Below are positions 47,675 to 60,053 of a stretch of 64,000 nt of DNA, in pieces. The notes under the pieces were generated by a model. It did no database searches. It saw nothing but the letters and a program-made list of their open reading frames with translations, and had not been told where the DNA came from. The position numbers and the translations under genes are program-made. The first letter of the stretch is position 1; each line of letters opens with the position of its first letter. The stretch lies in assembly GCA_949358305.1 (NCBI GenBank), contig OX442316.1, positions 14,880,001-14,944,000 of the forward strand, written 5' to 3'. The stretch comes from Strigamia acuminata. Lineage: Eukaryota > Arthropoda > Chilopoda > Geophilomorpha > Linotaeniidae.

Positions 47675-48208
47675 ATGAGTCGCTTCGAAGCCCGCGCATT
47701 ACCCATTGGACCAGAACCAAACCAATGCTTCGACGTCACCATTGAAACGAGAAACGGGTCGATAGAAACCAACACGGACGTACTGATACGAATACCGTAT
47801 TTTGACAGACGTTACGACTTTGAGCGATTGGGGAAAAACGAAAGTCCGATTTGTATTAAAGTTAAGCGCGTAACGTCGGAAGCATTGACTATTATTATCG
47901 ATTTTATTAGTCGTCGTAAAATGTTGGATCCGGATATCGAAGACGAATGTTTGCTTTGGGGAGTGATTGAAAGTGCTTACAAAATGAAAGTGTGGAGAGT
48001 GTTTCGTTTTTATTGGAAGATTTGGGTGTTGAAGCATCTTTTTATAGCGCAGCATTTTCAGGGCGTTTGGGAGGCGGCGGAAATGTTTGACGAAATCGAC
48101 AGTATGTTATGGGTTTTTGCCGACAACGTGAAGAAATTGGATATCGAAGTGTATAAACGTATGACGCCCAGTCAGATGCAATGTCTTAACGATTGGTTCG
48201 AAAATTAG
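47675..48208 (+). CDS. Intronless 177-residue protein, BTB/POZ-like N-terminus
   Basis: A single exon from ATG 47675 to TAG. Residues 18-80 read like a weak BTB/POZ fold: FDVTIETRNGSIETNTDVLI, a charged middle, then ICIKVKRVTSEALTIIIDFI. The rest is helical-looking, with aromatic residues (WRVFRFYWKIWVLKHL) and DEIDSMLW. No catalytic motif is seen. A TATA box lies upstream and AATAAATAAA follows the stop near 48246. The gene sits between Acp2 and Acp3 on the opposite strand. Its lack of introns, unlike all neighbours except the Tolls, may mean a retrocopy. BTB assignment is tentative. Confidence 0.6.
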   Translation: MSRFEARALPIGPEPNQCFDVTIETRNGSIETNTDVLIRIPYFDRRYDFERLGKNESPICIKVKRVTSEALTIIIDFISRRKMLDPDIEDECLLWGVIESAYKMKVWRVFRFYWKIWVLKHLFIAQHFQGVWEAAEMFDEIDSMLWVFADNVKKLDIEVYKRMTPSQMQCLNDWFEN

Positions 48209-48845
48209 TTTGATTTTTCAATTTTTCTTTCATAATTCGTCAATTAATAAATAAAATTTAAAATTCATTAATTATTTAACGTCTTTGGTTCGAGCGCGTC
48301 GGTGAATTGCATCCGGCAGTGGTTGGATGTCGCCTCGGAGACAGGGTTGACGTAATTGTTTGTGGTTATCGTCAGTAGTCACTTCAATTTGTTAAGAGAT
48401 TAATAAATTTAATATTTAAAAATTGTGTTCGGTTTTAGGACGTTCAGCAGTCCTCTAAACGCAATTAAAATACCAAATGCCACCAACAAATCACCAAAAA
48501 CACTAATAAATAACACAGAACAGCAACACATCTAAAAGTAAGCAATAAGTTGCTTTCTCTGCTGAACAAATCCAACATGGCGACTATCTTGACTTATTGT
48601 ATAAAAAGTACTTATGGCCATGGGTTAATCGACCCACTTATATGCTTATGATACGTTAATGACAAATATAGCCTCAAAGCAAGATTTTATTGATACTCAA
48701 ACCTTACGGTATTTTCATACCATCACAGTTGTATGAATATAATAATTAATAATCAGCATATTCCACTTGAAGAACCAACACTTGGTAGAAGAAATGGTTT
48801 TTTCCTTTCCTTTTTACAGCCGTACCGGTATTTCAAAAAGACTGC
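48209..48845. other. Gene-free spacer between BTB-like gene and Acp3
   Basis: Convergent 3' ends. It holds the poly(A) signal of the BTB-like gene near 48246; nothing else was recognised. Confidence 0.4.
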
Positions 48846-50351
48846 TTAATACTCATTAAAACATTCGTATTTAACGTCTTTAGGAATGACGCCAGCAGTT
48901 ATATTTATAAAGCGATCAAAAGGACATGGGCTAGAACAGTCCTTTAATTTCAGTTCGTAAGGCTCCCGCGTTGTATCGTTTCGATAAAGAACCTTCACGA
49001 AATTCATTTCTTTTCCTTCGAGTAGTTCCAACATGACCATACTGCGGTAAGGCGGTATTTGTGGATCAAACACGTCAAGTATCGATAAAAGACCGGTGAT
49101 GGTGTCATCGTGCTGTTATGAAATCAAAGATTTGACCTCAATATATTCAATTTAATAAGAAATGAAAAACTTACGGCGGAAAACATGTAAATTTTACTTC
49201 GATCAGTCGAATCCCAAATACTCTTTTGCATGTTTTTTACCAGTTCACCAACGAGAGGACCTGCAACAACATATTTATGGAAAATTGTTGATAAACAAAC
49301 AATAAATTCAACTTACCTCCGCGTAATCTGCGCATGTCCGGAGTTTTTGCCAACCAAACCAAATGCAGAATTGAAAGTTGCTTTAATTCATCTAAAATTT
49401 CCCGGTCTACCCACTCGGGTAACGGCAGCTTGTGAGTTTGCTGCAAATAATTTAAAATTCGATTAAAACTGTAAAATTTATTCCCGAATTTAAAAACGCA
49501 CTTTTACGAACAAAACGTCATAAACTTCCGACACTTTGTGAAAATCTTTGACATAGATTTCTAGTTTTTCACTCAAATATCTATAAAAATCCTTAAATCT
49601 CCCAATAAAAATCACCACCATCTTTTAAAAGCATTAAATTATTTTACTCCGTATTTAGCAGCAATCATTTGTGCTTCGTGCGACGCCATTAATTTACGGT
49701 TCAATTTGTCGTATTTCGGGCATTCGGCAGTCGACGATAAAATCTACGATTTAAATTATTAGTCTTCGTCGAATTAACTGCTCGTATCTTACGAAATACA
49801 TAATCGTCTTTTAGTGATACGGTGTGCACGGGAATCGGTTGCCACGGAAGATTTTCGTTCCATATTTGGTCTCCCCTGGGTGGCAGGAATCCGGCCATGT
49901 TGGCAGAAGCGCTCATCAGAGTCCGGTCGTAGTCGGTGCTTCGAACGTAAACAGTTTTAGAGTCGTATTTATCGTTGATTAACGCCCCGTATCGTTGACT
50001 CAAGTATTTTCCAGTTAAAAACTGTTGTTGAATGCCGAGCTAAATCAGAAAAAATATCAAGTGACTTTGAAATGTGTTTATATCTATTAATTTGGTACTT
50101 TAGTCAACTGGCCCAATTCGTGCCAATGATTTTTCCACGGATCCGTGGGAAATTTCATTAATGGTGACCTGTCACCGTGTCTAATCAACTGGAGAAAATT
50201 ATGTTAATTAATTAGTTATTATAAAAATTGATAGATTACTGACCAATTGGACTAGTTTTAGTTGTAAATGCGTTTCGGCGGTCGCTAAAATGTGTAAAAA
50301 TATAAAAATGGAGTGTTTCCAAGTGCAAAGAAATCTCGATTGGAAAAACAT
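48846..50351 (-). CDS. Histidine acid phosphatase, Acp3
   Basis: Exons on the minus strand: 50351-50244, 50188-50099, 50039-49800, 49743-49648, 49591-49502, 49440-49317, 49260-49175, 49112-48846, giving 366 residues. Seen: a hydrophobic signal region after a short basic start (HSIFIFLHILATAE), RHGDRSP, DRTLMSA and HDDT, so the active site is complete. Exon 2 is one codon shorter than in the paralogues (KNHWHELGQ for [10 protein letters not shown]). The last two exons are fused, as in Acp2, which groups these two copies. C-terminal Cys pattern GCSSPCPFD type (here DCSSPCPFD). Probably secreted or lysosomal. Confidence 0.9.
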
Positions 50352-50767
50352 GGCGGAACTCGTGATTTTGTGTAGTAAAATGTCGTAAAAAGTTGTAATT
50401 AATAAGAGATTTTGTGGATTCCCGAGCCGTGTAATGTTAAACGTCCAAAAGTGGTCGGTTTTCTTCGAGCGATAAGTGATAAATCAGATTGTATCAAATT
50501 ACGAGAAACGAAAATAAAAGTTGACAAAACTGTAACATTGCTCAACAACAACTTCATTTCAACACTTCATTATGCATTTTACAAACAATCAATAAACGTT
50601 TTTTGTATAAATTGAGCTTTCAAAAAATATAATCAAAATTTTCGGAAATATATTAACAATTGAAGGCGACATGCACGAATGTTGCAATTGCACCTGAAAA
50701 AAATTATTAAAATTAATTACATTTTGATCATTTAGAATAAAACAAAAAAATATAATTTTTAATTTAC

Positions 50768-52513
50768 TTATTTATCCACCGGAGTTTCGCACTCGGCTTT
50801 AATATCGGCAGGCACGATCGGTGCAGTGAGCGTTTTAAACGTGTCGAAAGGACACGGACTCGAACAGCCCTTTATTGACAATTCGTACGGATCACGTGAC
50901 GTATCATTTCGATACAAAATCTAAAAATCAATAATTAAATACAAAAAAATAATAATTATTAAAAATATAAAAATAATTCACTTTAACGAAATAATCGCCA
51001 TTTCCTTCGAGCAATTCGATCATGGCCGTACTACAATACGGTGGCACGTGTGGTTCGTAGATAGTGAGCGCAGAGAACAAACTAACAATTGTAATATCGT
51101 GCTAATAAATAAATAAATTAAAAAAACACTAAAAAAAACTACAAAAAATATTACAAAAACCTACAATTAAATACAAATAAATTTTATGCTGATCACTTCG
51201 ATTGTCGACGACTTTTTGCATTGTTTTTACTAGTTCACCAACTAATGGACCTAAAAACAAAAATCATACAATGAAAACAGATAAAAGCGAACGAAAACAA
51301 AAAATAACAACAACATACCTCCTCGTAATCTCCTCATTTCATGAGTACTTAACAACAATTTAAAGAAATCGAGATACACCAATTCTAAATCCACCGCAAC
51401 ACTTTTACTGATCCACTCAGGCAGCGCCATATTATGAGCTCTCTAAAAAAAAAAAATAAAAAAAAAAAAAACAATCATTAAATATTGAATATAAATTTTT
51501 TAAAAAAAGCGCAAATACTTGAACGAAAGTGGCATCGGCGACATCAAAAACTTGTCGAATATGCATGGTGGATTGTCGAGTTTTAACGGCTATTAATTGA
51601 AATAAATCCTTCCAAAATAAACAAATAAAATAAAAACAAACTCCATAATTTTCAATATTGTCGTACTCGGTATTTCAATCCGATTTTCTCGGCTTCGGAC
51701 GAATTCAACGACTGCTTGTATAATTTATCAAAAACAGGACATTCAGAAAAGAATGATAACAACTAAAAAAAAATTAAAAAAATTAAAAAATTAACAATAA
51801 TTGGCGTTTTATACATTTTATTCATTTTCCCTACGTGATCGTATTGCATAGGCACCGTGTGTATGGACACGGGTTCCCAACATATTTTTTTCTTCCACAT
51901 AACGGCTCCTTCCGGTTGGAAAAATCCAGCCAGGTTGGACGACGCACTCATGAAGTTCCGATCAATATTTGTACTCCGTACGTACATAACATTGTAATTA
52001 TACGTGTCGTTTATCAACTTCTCGTATCTTTTCCTCAGGTATTGACCAGTGTCGTATTGTTGTTGCATTCCCAGCTGTTTTAAAAAATATATTTTTAATT
52101 AATTAATTAATTAATTGAACAATTAATTTTACTTGTGTAAGTTGGCCAAGTCCATCGGGCCAAGCGTACTTCCAAGGGTCAGTTGGGTAGGATTGTAGAG
52201 GCGAGCGGTCACCATGGCGAATTAGCTGTGATTAGATGATATATTATTTATAGTTATTTCAACTGTTACATAAATGATCAGATTAATAATTGTCGTTGCA
52301 TTCCGCAACCTTTGGGAGGCAACTTTGGCAATTTGCACAGAAAACAACGGAATAACTTACGAATTGGACGAATTTTAGCTTCAATTCTTGAGATTGTACG
52401 ATGGCTAAAAGTTGTATCGATGTTATGGCCAGAAAAATCCATGTGCAACCATTTTTGGTGCCGCTGAAAGCCGTCGGAAGCCACATTTGCAACACACTTC
52501 CGTTCCGCGCCAT
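50768..52513 (-). CDS. Histidine acid phosphatase, Acp4
   Basis: Exons on the minus strand: 52513-52361, 52225-52133, 52074-51835, 51762-51667, 51608-51519, 51442-51319, 51250-51165, 51101-50982, 50920-50768, giving 384 residues. RHGDRSP and HD (HDITIV) are present; the DRTLMSA motif is DRNFMSA with its Arg kept. It has both introns that are missing in one or other paralogue, so its nine-exon structure is the best model for the ancestor. ATG 52513 gives a signal region ([19 protein letters not shown]) preceded by about 20 residues. The frame stays open upstream to an ATG at 52624, so the start is uncertain. Confidence 0.9.
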
Positions 52514-55472
52514 CTTATGTTTGGTTTGGTTGCCACGGGTTACCGTTATGGGGCCGCTCTCGATTGGTTCAAAAAATTCATCCAAAATGTTGGAAAATGG
52601 AAGTGAATAAATAATAAATTGCAAATTTAATATTTTTATTTACATAAATAACACTATTAACGACATTCTTCACGATTCACGTTTACAAGCGGAGTTAATA
52701 GCGCAAAAAAAAATAGCAGACGATCATAAACTCCCCAATCCATTGAAACTGAAACCTAGCAACTGACAAATAGCAGATGCCGTTACATCGTTGTCCCTGG
52801 ATACCTCCATCGCTATTGGTTACGACCCAAAAACATCCGGGAACGAGATTACACCACTATCTACATTCTTGGTCATTCTTTAATCGTCGATTGCTTTCAT
52901 TTACCGATCGATTCCCTTTTGGGTATTAAATAGACGGTCGAAACAAATACAACCTCTCCATCTAAAAAATGGAACATCCCAACCAAACCATCCCATAATC
53001 CTTTGCCACGATGCGTCAATGGCGGTCGACCTGGCGCTGGAAACTGAGTCAATGGTAGGAGTTAAATTTGTCGAACACGGACCATCGACTGCTATCCGAG
53101 CGATTTCACTACCGACCTTGCAAATCACTTTCGGTGAGTCCAAACGTTTTATTAATCACTCGAACTTTCCACAAGCAACATTGAAACGTGTAAAAAAATG
53201 AGCAAAAGGTAAAAATTCCCCGTTTATTCACCCAAATTGTACGGAAATTAACGCGAAACTTGACCAAAGCGATTTTACCGCTCAAATTAGGCAGATTGTG
53301 ACGGAAACGTCGAATGTTGTGAAAACTAGATTTTATTCGCTTTTATCTCGCCGAAAATTCACGAAAATTGCGGTATAGCAGACGTCACAATATGCCACAC
53401 AGCAGCGGTATTTTCCTGCAGCTTTTCGCGTGTTTTGTGTGAGAAAAAATAGAAAAAAATACACAAAAAATACACAAAAATGGAAAAATATTTTTAAAAA
53501 ATTGAAAAATTAATTTTTTTCCTTTAATTTTTATCAAAAACATGTTTTTTAAAAATATATTTTCATTTATTTTACTTGTTTTAGATGATTTTAAATTGTT
53601 TTTTAATTATTTTTGAGAAATTTGTATGGAAAATGTTCAAATTCCATGTGTGTAGGTCAGTCTGCATAATAAACCCACATGTATCGAATTGAGGTGGCTC
53701 CAAGGTCAACCTGAAAGCTGCACTTTGCACTTGTCAGTGGAAATAAAAGTTTCCAATTACAATGGAATTCAGATGTGGGAAAAAAAAAAAATCGCATCCA
53801 AATTGCGAATTAGGCCTAACAGAAATATATTTTTTGGATTGTTGTTGTGTAAATAAATGGCGTGTGGAGTATCGTGTAAATATTGATTAATCTAGCTCGC
53901 AAATGCACCATCACGCGTGTTTTAATTGTGTGCATTAACCTTCAGAAGAGGACAGTGCTCTACTTATTGAATTCTACCGATAACAACTCTTTGCAGACCG
54001 AATCTAACTGAAAAATCAACACGCCGCGTGTGTCGAAATTGGTAAACTAGGCCAAACATGTTTTATCTATTTGTTTTAGGGTTAGCGCTTTATATCTTCT
54101 CATTTTAGCCGTTTCGGTTAGGAATTAGTTTATTTTACTGTTGTATTCTAATTATAGCGGTGGGAAATAAGTAAATAAATATAAAAACGTGAAAACATGT
54201 GGCCGCCATTGATGGATTTGAATAAAATGGACGGCCATGTTGGAATTTATTTTTTAAAATTTTCGTGCTGATTTATTTTAATTTTGGTGGATATTTTTTG
54301 GGATTGTGTGCGACACGTGCGGGCTGTTTGGTGGAATCGAAGGGTTCAAGGTTGTCCGCATGTAGCGGCCATTGATGTGGGCCAAGCTGATCAATAACGC
54401 CAACCTGGGCCTTGGTTGAGTTGAACAACTGACGGGGGATGAGAGAAGCTCGACGACGGCTTGTTCGTTTTCGTTGATTTCGGGTGGTTTATTTGCGGTT
54501 TTTTGTTTATTTTAGGTGTTTAAGATGAGGTTGGGGGATGGTTGAGTGTTTATTTTGAATTGTGGGTTGTGATTTTTGGGAAAAAGGGAGTAAATGCGAG
54601 GTGACATTGGTATAGCGAGGCCATCAACCGCATTCAGAACTCATCACACGATGGTAGCTATGTGTATTGATTTTACGTCGTTTTTTTTGTAGTAAACAGA
54701 AAATAACCAAGGAAACACGAGATGATAGTTTGGGTATGGAGGTTGTGAACCTTTTGGGAAGGAATCAATTTGGAAATCAAAAAGAAACATTGAATTTCAT
54801 TTTGTTTTAATAGATTTGTGTTTGTTATTTTTGTTAGTTATTTATTTATTTTTTAATTTTAATTTTTTTTTTAATTTATCTGTTTGGAAGTTTAGTTGAT
54901 TGGGGTTGGGAAAAACATGTGATTTTTGTGTTTTGTCAGGATATGGGTGAAGGTTTTATTGTTTTGAATGGAATAATCGATTTCGAGAGATTTGATTGAA
55001 AAATGGAGAAATTTTCTGTAAATAGCGAAAAATTTGTGTAGTGATCGAGAAATTTCCGGTAGAATTTGAGAAATATGTATAATTGAGAAATTTCGCACAT
55101 AAAAATCGATTTAATCGACAAATTTTCAAATAAAACTCAAATTTCAACCACAAATCGAATCAATCCAATTTTCCTCGCCGCAAATCTAGCGAAATAATTT
55201 TATTTTTATCAAAAAATCCACTTTCAAGGTCAAAATGTGCACTTTAAAAACCATCATTACCGGCTGCTGAATCCGTACAAAAAATATATAGCTATTGAAT
55301 AAAAAGTCAGTCACCGAAAAGATAAAATACAAAATGTTGTTTTTCAAGAAAACTGGCTCGCTGCCCAGTCGTCTTCTCAAATTTACACCAAATTTCTATG
55401 TCACTTGCACTATTGAAGGACAACCAACCAAAAAAAAAATCAAAATCAAAATTTAATTAAAAATAAATAAAT
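52514..55472. other. Gene desert, left part
   Basis: Upstream of Acp4 the sequence is AT-rich and without supported exons, apart from the weak candidate at 53019-53133. No repeats of known family were seen. It could be intergenic or a long intron. Confidence 0.4.
53019..53133 (+). CDS. Weak candidate first coding exon
   Basis: ATG in a fair context (GTCAATGGCGG) opens 38 codons (MAVDLALETESMVGV...) that run into a strong donor, GGTGAGTCC, at 53134. Base composition is more balanced than the surroundings. No downstream exon was found within the window, so a very long first intron would be needed. The opposite strand is also open here. No family resemblance. Confidence 0.15.
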
Positions 55473-56511
55473 ACCGTAAATGCTCTATTAGGACGCGGGT
55501 GTTCTAGATTCTCCCAAAATTTGTCTTAGTGTTCTATAGTTCAATTTGGACATTTATTTTAGTCGTTTTGTTCAATTAGGACATTTATTTTAGTCGTTTT
55601 GTTCAATTAGGACATTTATTTTAGTCGTTTTGCGTAATTTAGACATTTATTTTAGTCGTTTTGTTCAATTTAGACATTTATTTTAGTCGTTTTGTTCAAT
55701 TTAGACATTTATTTTAGTCGTTTTGTTCAATTTGGACATTTATTTTAGTCGTTTTGCTCAATTTGGACATTTATTTTAGTCGTTTTGTTCAATTTAGACA
55801 TTTATTTTAGTCGATTTGTTCAATTTGGACATTTATTTTATTCGTTTTGCTCAATTTAGACATTTATTTTAGTCGTTTTGTTCAATTTAGACATTTATTT
55901 TAGTCATTTTGTTCAATTTAGACATTTATTTTAGTCGTTTTGTTCAATTTAGACATTTATTTTAATCGTTTTATTCAATTTAGACATTTATTTAAGTCGT
56001 TTTGTTCAATTTAGACATTTATTTTAGTCGTTTTGTTCAATTTGGACATTTATTTTAGTCGTTTTGCTCAATTTGGACATTTATTTTAGTCGTTTTGTTC
56101 AATTTAGACATTTATTTTAGTCGATTTGTTAAATTTTGACATTTATTTTAGTCGTTTTGTTCAATTTGGACATTTATTTTAGTCGTTTTGCTCAATTTGG
56201 ACATTTATTTTATTCGTTTTGCTCAATTTAGACATTTATTTTAGTCGTTTTGTTCAATTTGGACATTTATTTTATTCGTTTTGCTCAATTTAGACATTTA
56301 TTTTAGTCGTTTTGTTCAATTTAGACATTTATTTTAATCGTTTTATTCAATTTAGACATTTATTTTAGTCGTTTTGTTCAATTTAGACATTTATTTTAGT
56401 CGTTTTGTTCAATTTAGACATTTATTTTAGTCGTTTTGTTCAATTTAAAGTTGCGTTGTAATGGATTCTGCGTTTAATCGGCATCCCGCGTTCTATTAGA
56501 GCATTTACGGT
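55473..56511. mobile_element. Inverted-repeat element filled with a 31-bp minisatellite
   Basis: Left end ACCGTAAATGCTCTATTAGG and right end (reverse complement) ACCGTAAATGCTCTAATAGA match at 25 of the first 27 positions when extended to ACGCGGG. The interior is almost wholly a tandem array. No protein is encoded. The element is 1.04 kb. Confidence 0.8.
55537..56447. repeat. 31-bp minisatellite, about 29 units
   Basis: Tandem copies of a unit made of TTCAATTTAGACATTTATTT then TAGTCGTTTTG, with T/A and G/A variants at a few positions. The pattern of variants suggests higher-order duplication (the stretch near 55730-55830 recurs near 56035-56130). Confidence 0.95.
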
Positions 56512-56929
56512 GTGTGCTTAATAAGTGAAACGAACGAAACCATAAAGCGAAAAAATAATCTCCGCCAAAATTAAGCCGGAAAAGGCTCATAAATAGATGC
56601 AGATCTATTTTAAAAATATGCATACTTGTTTTTATCGCTGGCAAAATATTTATTCTAGATATTTATACCCGTCTGTTGAACATGAAACTCTTAAGGTGAA
56701 AGCACTCTGTGCTCCACATCCTATTAGGCCAAGTTCACACAATCTAATTTGAAAATTTGCATATTTCCGACGTGTGAACATGCAAATTTGTGTTAAACTT
56801 TCGTTTATTAATTTCGATCGAGAGACTCGTTGATTGATCCAATCCACGTGTCCACTTGTTAAGGTCTTAAAACCTTCCCACGGGCGATCGATGCACCAAC
56901 CTTGAGCGGTGAAAACAGATCAATCAGGT

Positions 56930-57090
56930 GGCAACGACATGGCGTGCAACCGCCGCAGTCATTCCCGCCCACGCAGCCATTCGTAGGCCGCCGCCCTCGC
57001 CGTATGGCTTCCCCGCCAAGCCCCAACTCGTTCCCGCCGCGATGTGCCAACTTGCCCTCTCACGACGGCGGAGTGCAATAACGAATCGAT
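56930..57090. other. GC-rich island in the AT-rich desert
   Basis: A short stretch of CG-rich sequence (GCCGCCGCCCTCGCCGTATG and neighbours), open on both strands. It could be a CpG-rich promoter, an exon or a captured fragment. No protein family is recognisable. Confidence 0.35.
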
Positions 57091-57679
57091 TTCGATTCCG
57101 CGAGAATTTTGATCGCTTTTGATCGATTTAAAAATTTAAAAAAAATATGTTTTTATTATTTGTTTTATTTTTTTTATATTTTAGTGTGGGGGGTTTTTGG
57201 AATTGATTTTTTGGGATTTTTTTCAAGGATTTTTCGTTTGGTTTTGCGAGGCGAATTTCGATTAGTCGCGGATGGTACTCGTGACCCACTTTCAGGCCTC
57301 CATTGAAGGTGAAGGTGGCGATACCATTGCCAATGTCTCCTTTATTAACCACACGTTTTACGAGATTAAATTTGAGGGTTTGGGAGGTTTTTTTTTTCTT
57401 TTTTGGTTTTTTCTTTCTTTCTGTCATTTTATGGCGCTCCAATTAAAATATCAACATCTGACAATTGATTATTTTTTTTCTTTTTATTTGTTTACTTTTC
57501 GTGTAATTGGCGATGTAGGTCATACACGTGTATTTTTTTTTATTATTTTTATATATAATTACCAAAAATTGTAAAAAATTACCAAAAAACGTAAAAAAAA
57601 TTCCAAAAAATGGGAAAAAATTTCAAAAGGCCAAAAAATGTCAAAAAACGTCAATAAAGCTAAAAACTGGCAAACAAAA

Positions 57680-57805
57680 GGCCAAAAAATGTCAGAAATG
57701 CCAAAAATTGGCAAACAAAAGGCCAAAAAATGTCAAAAATGCCAAAAACTGGCAAACAAAAGGCCAAAAAATGTCAAAAATGTCAAAAAATGCCAAACAA
57801 AAGGC
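57680..57805. repeat. 41-bp tandem repeat, three units
   Basis: Units begin GGCCAAAAAATGTCA and end GGCAAACAAAA, at 57680, 57721 and 57762. Similar shorter motifs precede it from 57570. Confidence 0.8.
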
Positions 57806-58199
57806 CAAAAATGCTAAAACAATGAAAAAAAATTTTCTATAAAATGCCAGATATGCGAAATTTGAAATTTGAAATTGTAAAAATGTAAAAATGTCTAATT
57901 ATAACAGCGGATGGAATTAAATCCGACCATATGGCGACACGTAACCTGAAGTGTAACCAACTGACACAATGACTGATGTAATTGAATTCGTGGCCTTCAC
58001 ATACAAATTTTTTCCAGTTTTCTCATTTTATTTTTTAATTTTACAATTTAATGATGAAATAAAAGAAATAAAAAATTTCCCAATTGAGTACGATTGGATC
58101 CACGTGTTTTGGGTGGGTACCATGAGCTGGGTGTGTCCATAAATGGTTTTACAAGACGAAATGATACAAAAAATTATTTCACTTTAAAAAAAAAATATT

Positions 58200-58231
<32 letters not shown>

Positions 58232-59894
58232 TTTAAACGTTATTTTTAATTATCAATTTGTTTTTATGTTCTTCGTAGAAATTCCATCACCACATGCGGT
58301 TGCAAAGGGTTAATTTATTTTGGAGTTAAAATTAATGATGTGCTTCGTTCCCTGCCCATTTTAGCTTATTGACCTTGCAAGTTGTGCTGTCCTCTGTCAG
58401 TTGAATGCAGAATTAAATTTGATGAGCTGATGATGATGATGATTTGCGAGATTTAGGTTAATTTGATCATTTCGAGCGCGCTTTTCATCAAATGCGCTGT
58501 CATCATTGAAAACGTGAGGAAACACGACTGAACTCGAGCGAGTTAATCGCTCCGGTTGTCATTGGTTACACAATGCAATTAGGTCGTGTTTTTGATGAAC
58601 GAACATGAGTAAAAAAAATGTCTCGTTTATTCGATTAAACTTGAAAAAAATGGGTTTGTTGATTCCTTTTGTTGTTTTTGTGGGTGGGTCGTGCGATTAT
58701 ATCAATAAATAATATAACATTCGGGTCAAATAACGTTGTTTACTCGCCATTTTGTTTGTTTGGTGACGTCATTCCAGCGCGGAGTTTGAAAAGTTGAGCG
58801 TGGCGCTCTTGTGGCTGTTAGCGGTACTGTTGGTGCCATTGGTTTGTATTTTGTTTAGTGAATAGTTTGGTTTAATGTCAAGAGATGCCGTGGCGTTGAG
58901 AGCTGTTGAGTTTGAGCTTGATTTAGAGGGGATTGCAACAACAAGCTTAAATTGTTAGTCGGGATCTTTTTTTGTTAAATATTTTTTATCTTTATATATT
59001 ATTATGTGTGTAGGAACACGAGAGGTTTTGATGAGGTGGTTCTGAACACGAGGCATGCGCACTTGACTACAAATGATCCGGTGTTGCCCACAACCGCTCG
59101 AGAATATTAATGTGCAGGGGCTCAGTGCGGGGAGTAGTCAAAGGGGTATTTAGGGAAATCATGCGGAATTTTTAAGTTTTTATTATGAACGTTTTGTAGA
59201 AGCAATAAAGATGAAGATAAAGATTATAATTTCGAGATTTTTTTTTTTAAATTTTGAATTTTTTTTTTCTTTTTTATTATTTATTTATTTTTTTTGGGGT
59301 TTGCAAGGCCATTTGGAAATGGAGGGATTTTTTATTTTATTTTTTTTTTTTTTGGGTTGGAAAATAAGAGGAAATGAAACTGCATCTCATTCAGTGACAG
59401 GGAAAATTAATTATTTATTTTTTTTGGGTTTTTTGGTTGTGTGTGTGAAATGTTTTGATTCTGGTGTGTGGGTGGTTACTGGTTAATACGAAGTTCACGA
59501 TTCGACTAGTTAATGGCTGCTTGTGTTGGTGATTGTAGGCTTGCAGGATGAATATAGAAAGGCTCATTAGGTATGAGGCCACTTATTTTCGCAGCAATAG
59601 TGAGAAAATTTCGATAATTTTGTCAAATTTTTTTAATAATTTAAAATTAAAATGAAGAAAGAGGGTGAAAAAGTTATCAAAACGGGGAAAAATCATAAAA
59701 TATTATGATAAAAGAAGGTTTAATCATGAAAAAAGAAGATTTAATCGTGAAATAAGTCATGAAAATTATAGAAATAGGGAAAAATAATGAAAAGTCATGC
59801 AGAAAGGAGGGAAAATCATGAAAATTTATCAAAGGGAGAAAACTCATTAAAATATCATTTAAACAGAAGAAAAATAATTAAAAATCGTATGAAA

Positions 59895-60053
59895 TGGTGA
59901 AAAATTATTAAAAACCTTATAAAAAGGAGAAAAATAATTAAAAATCATATAAAAAGGAGAAAAATTATTAAAAATCATATAAAAAGGAGAAAAATTATTA
60001 AAAATCATATAAAAAGGAGAAAAATTATTAAAAATTATATAAAAGGAGGGAAA
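59895..60053. repeat. 30-bp tandem repeat, about five units
   Basis: Units of AAAATCATATAAAAAGGAGA followed by AAAATTATTA, in a longer purine-rich tract of degenerate GGAGAAAAA motifs (59640-60110). Confidence 0.85.
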
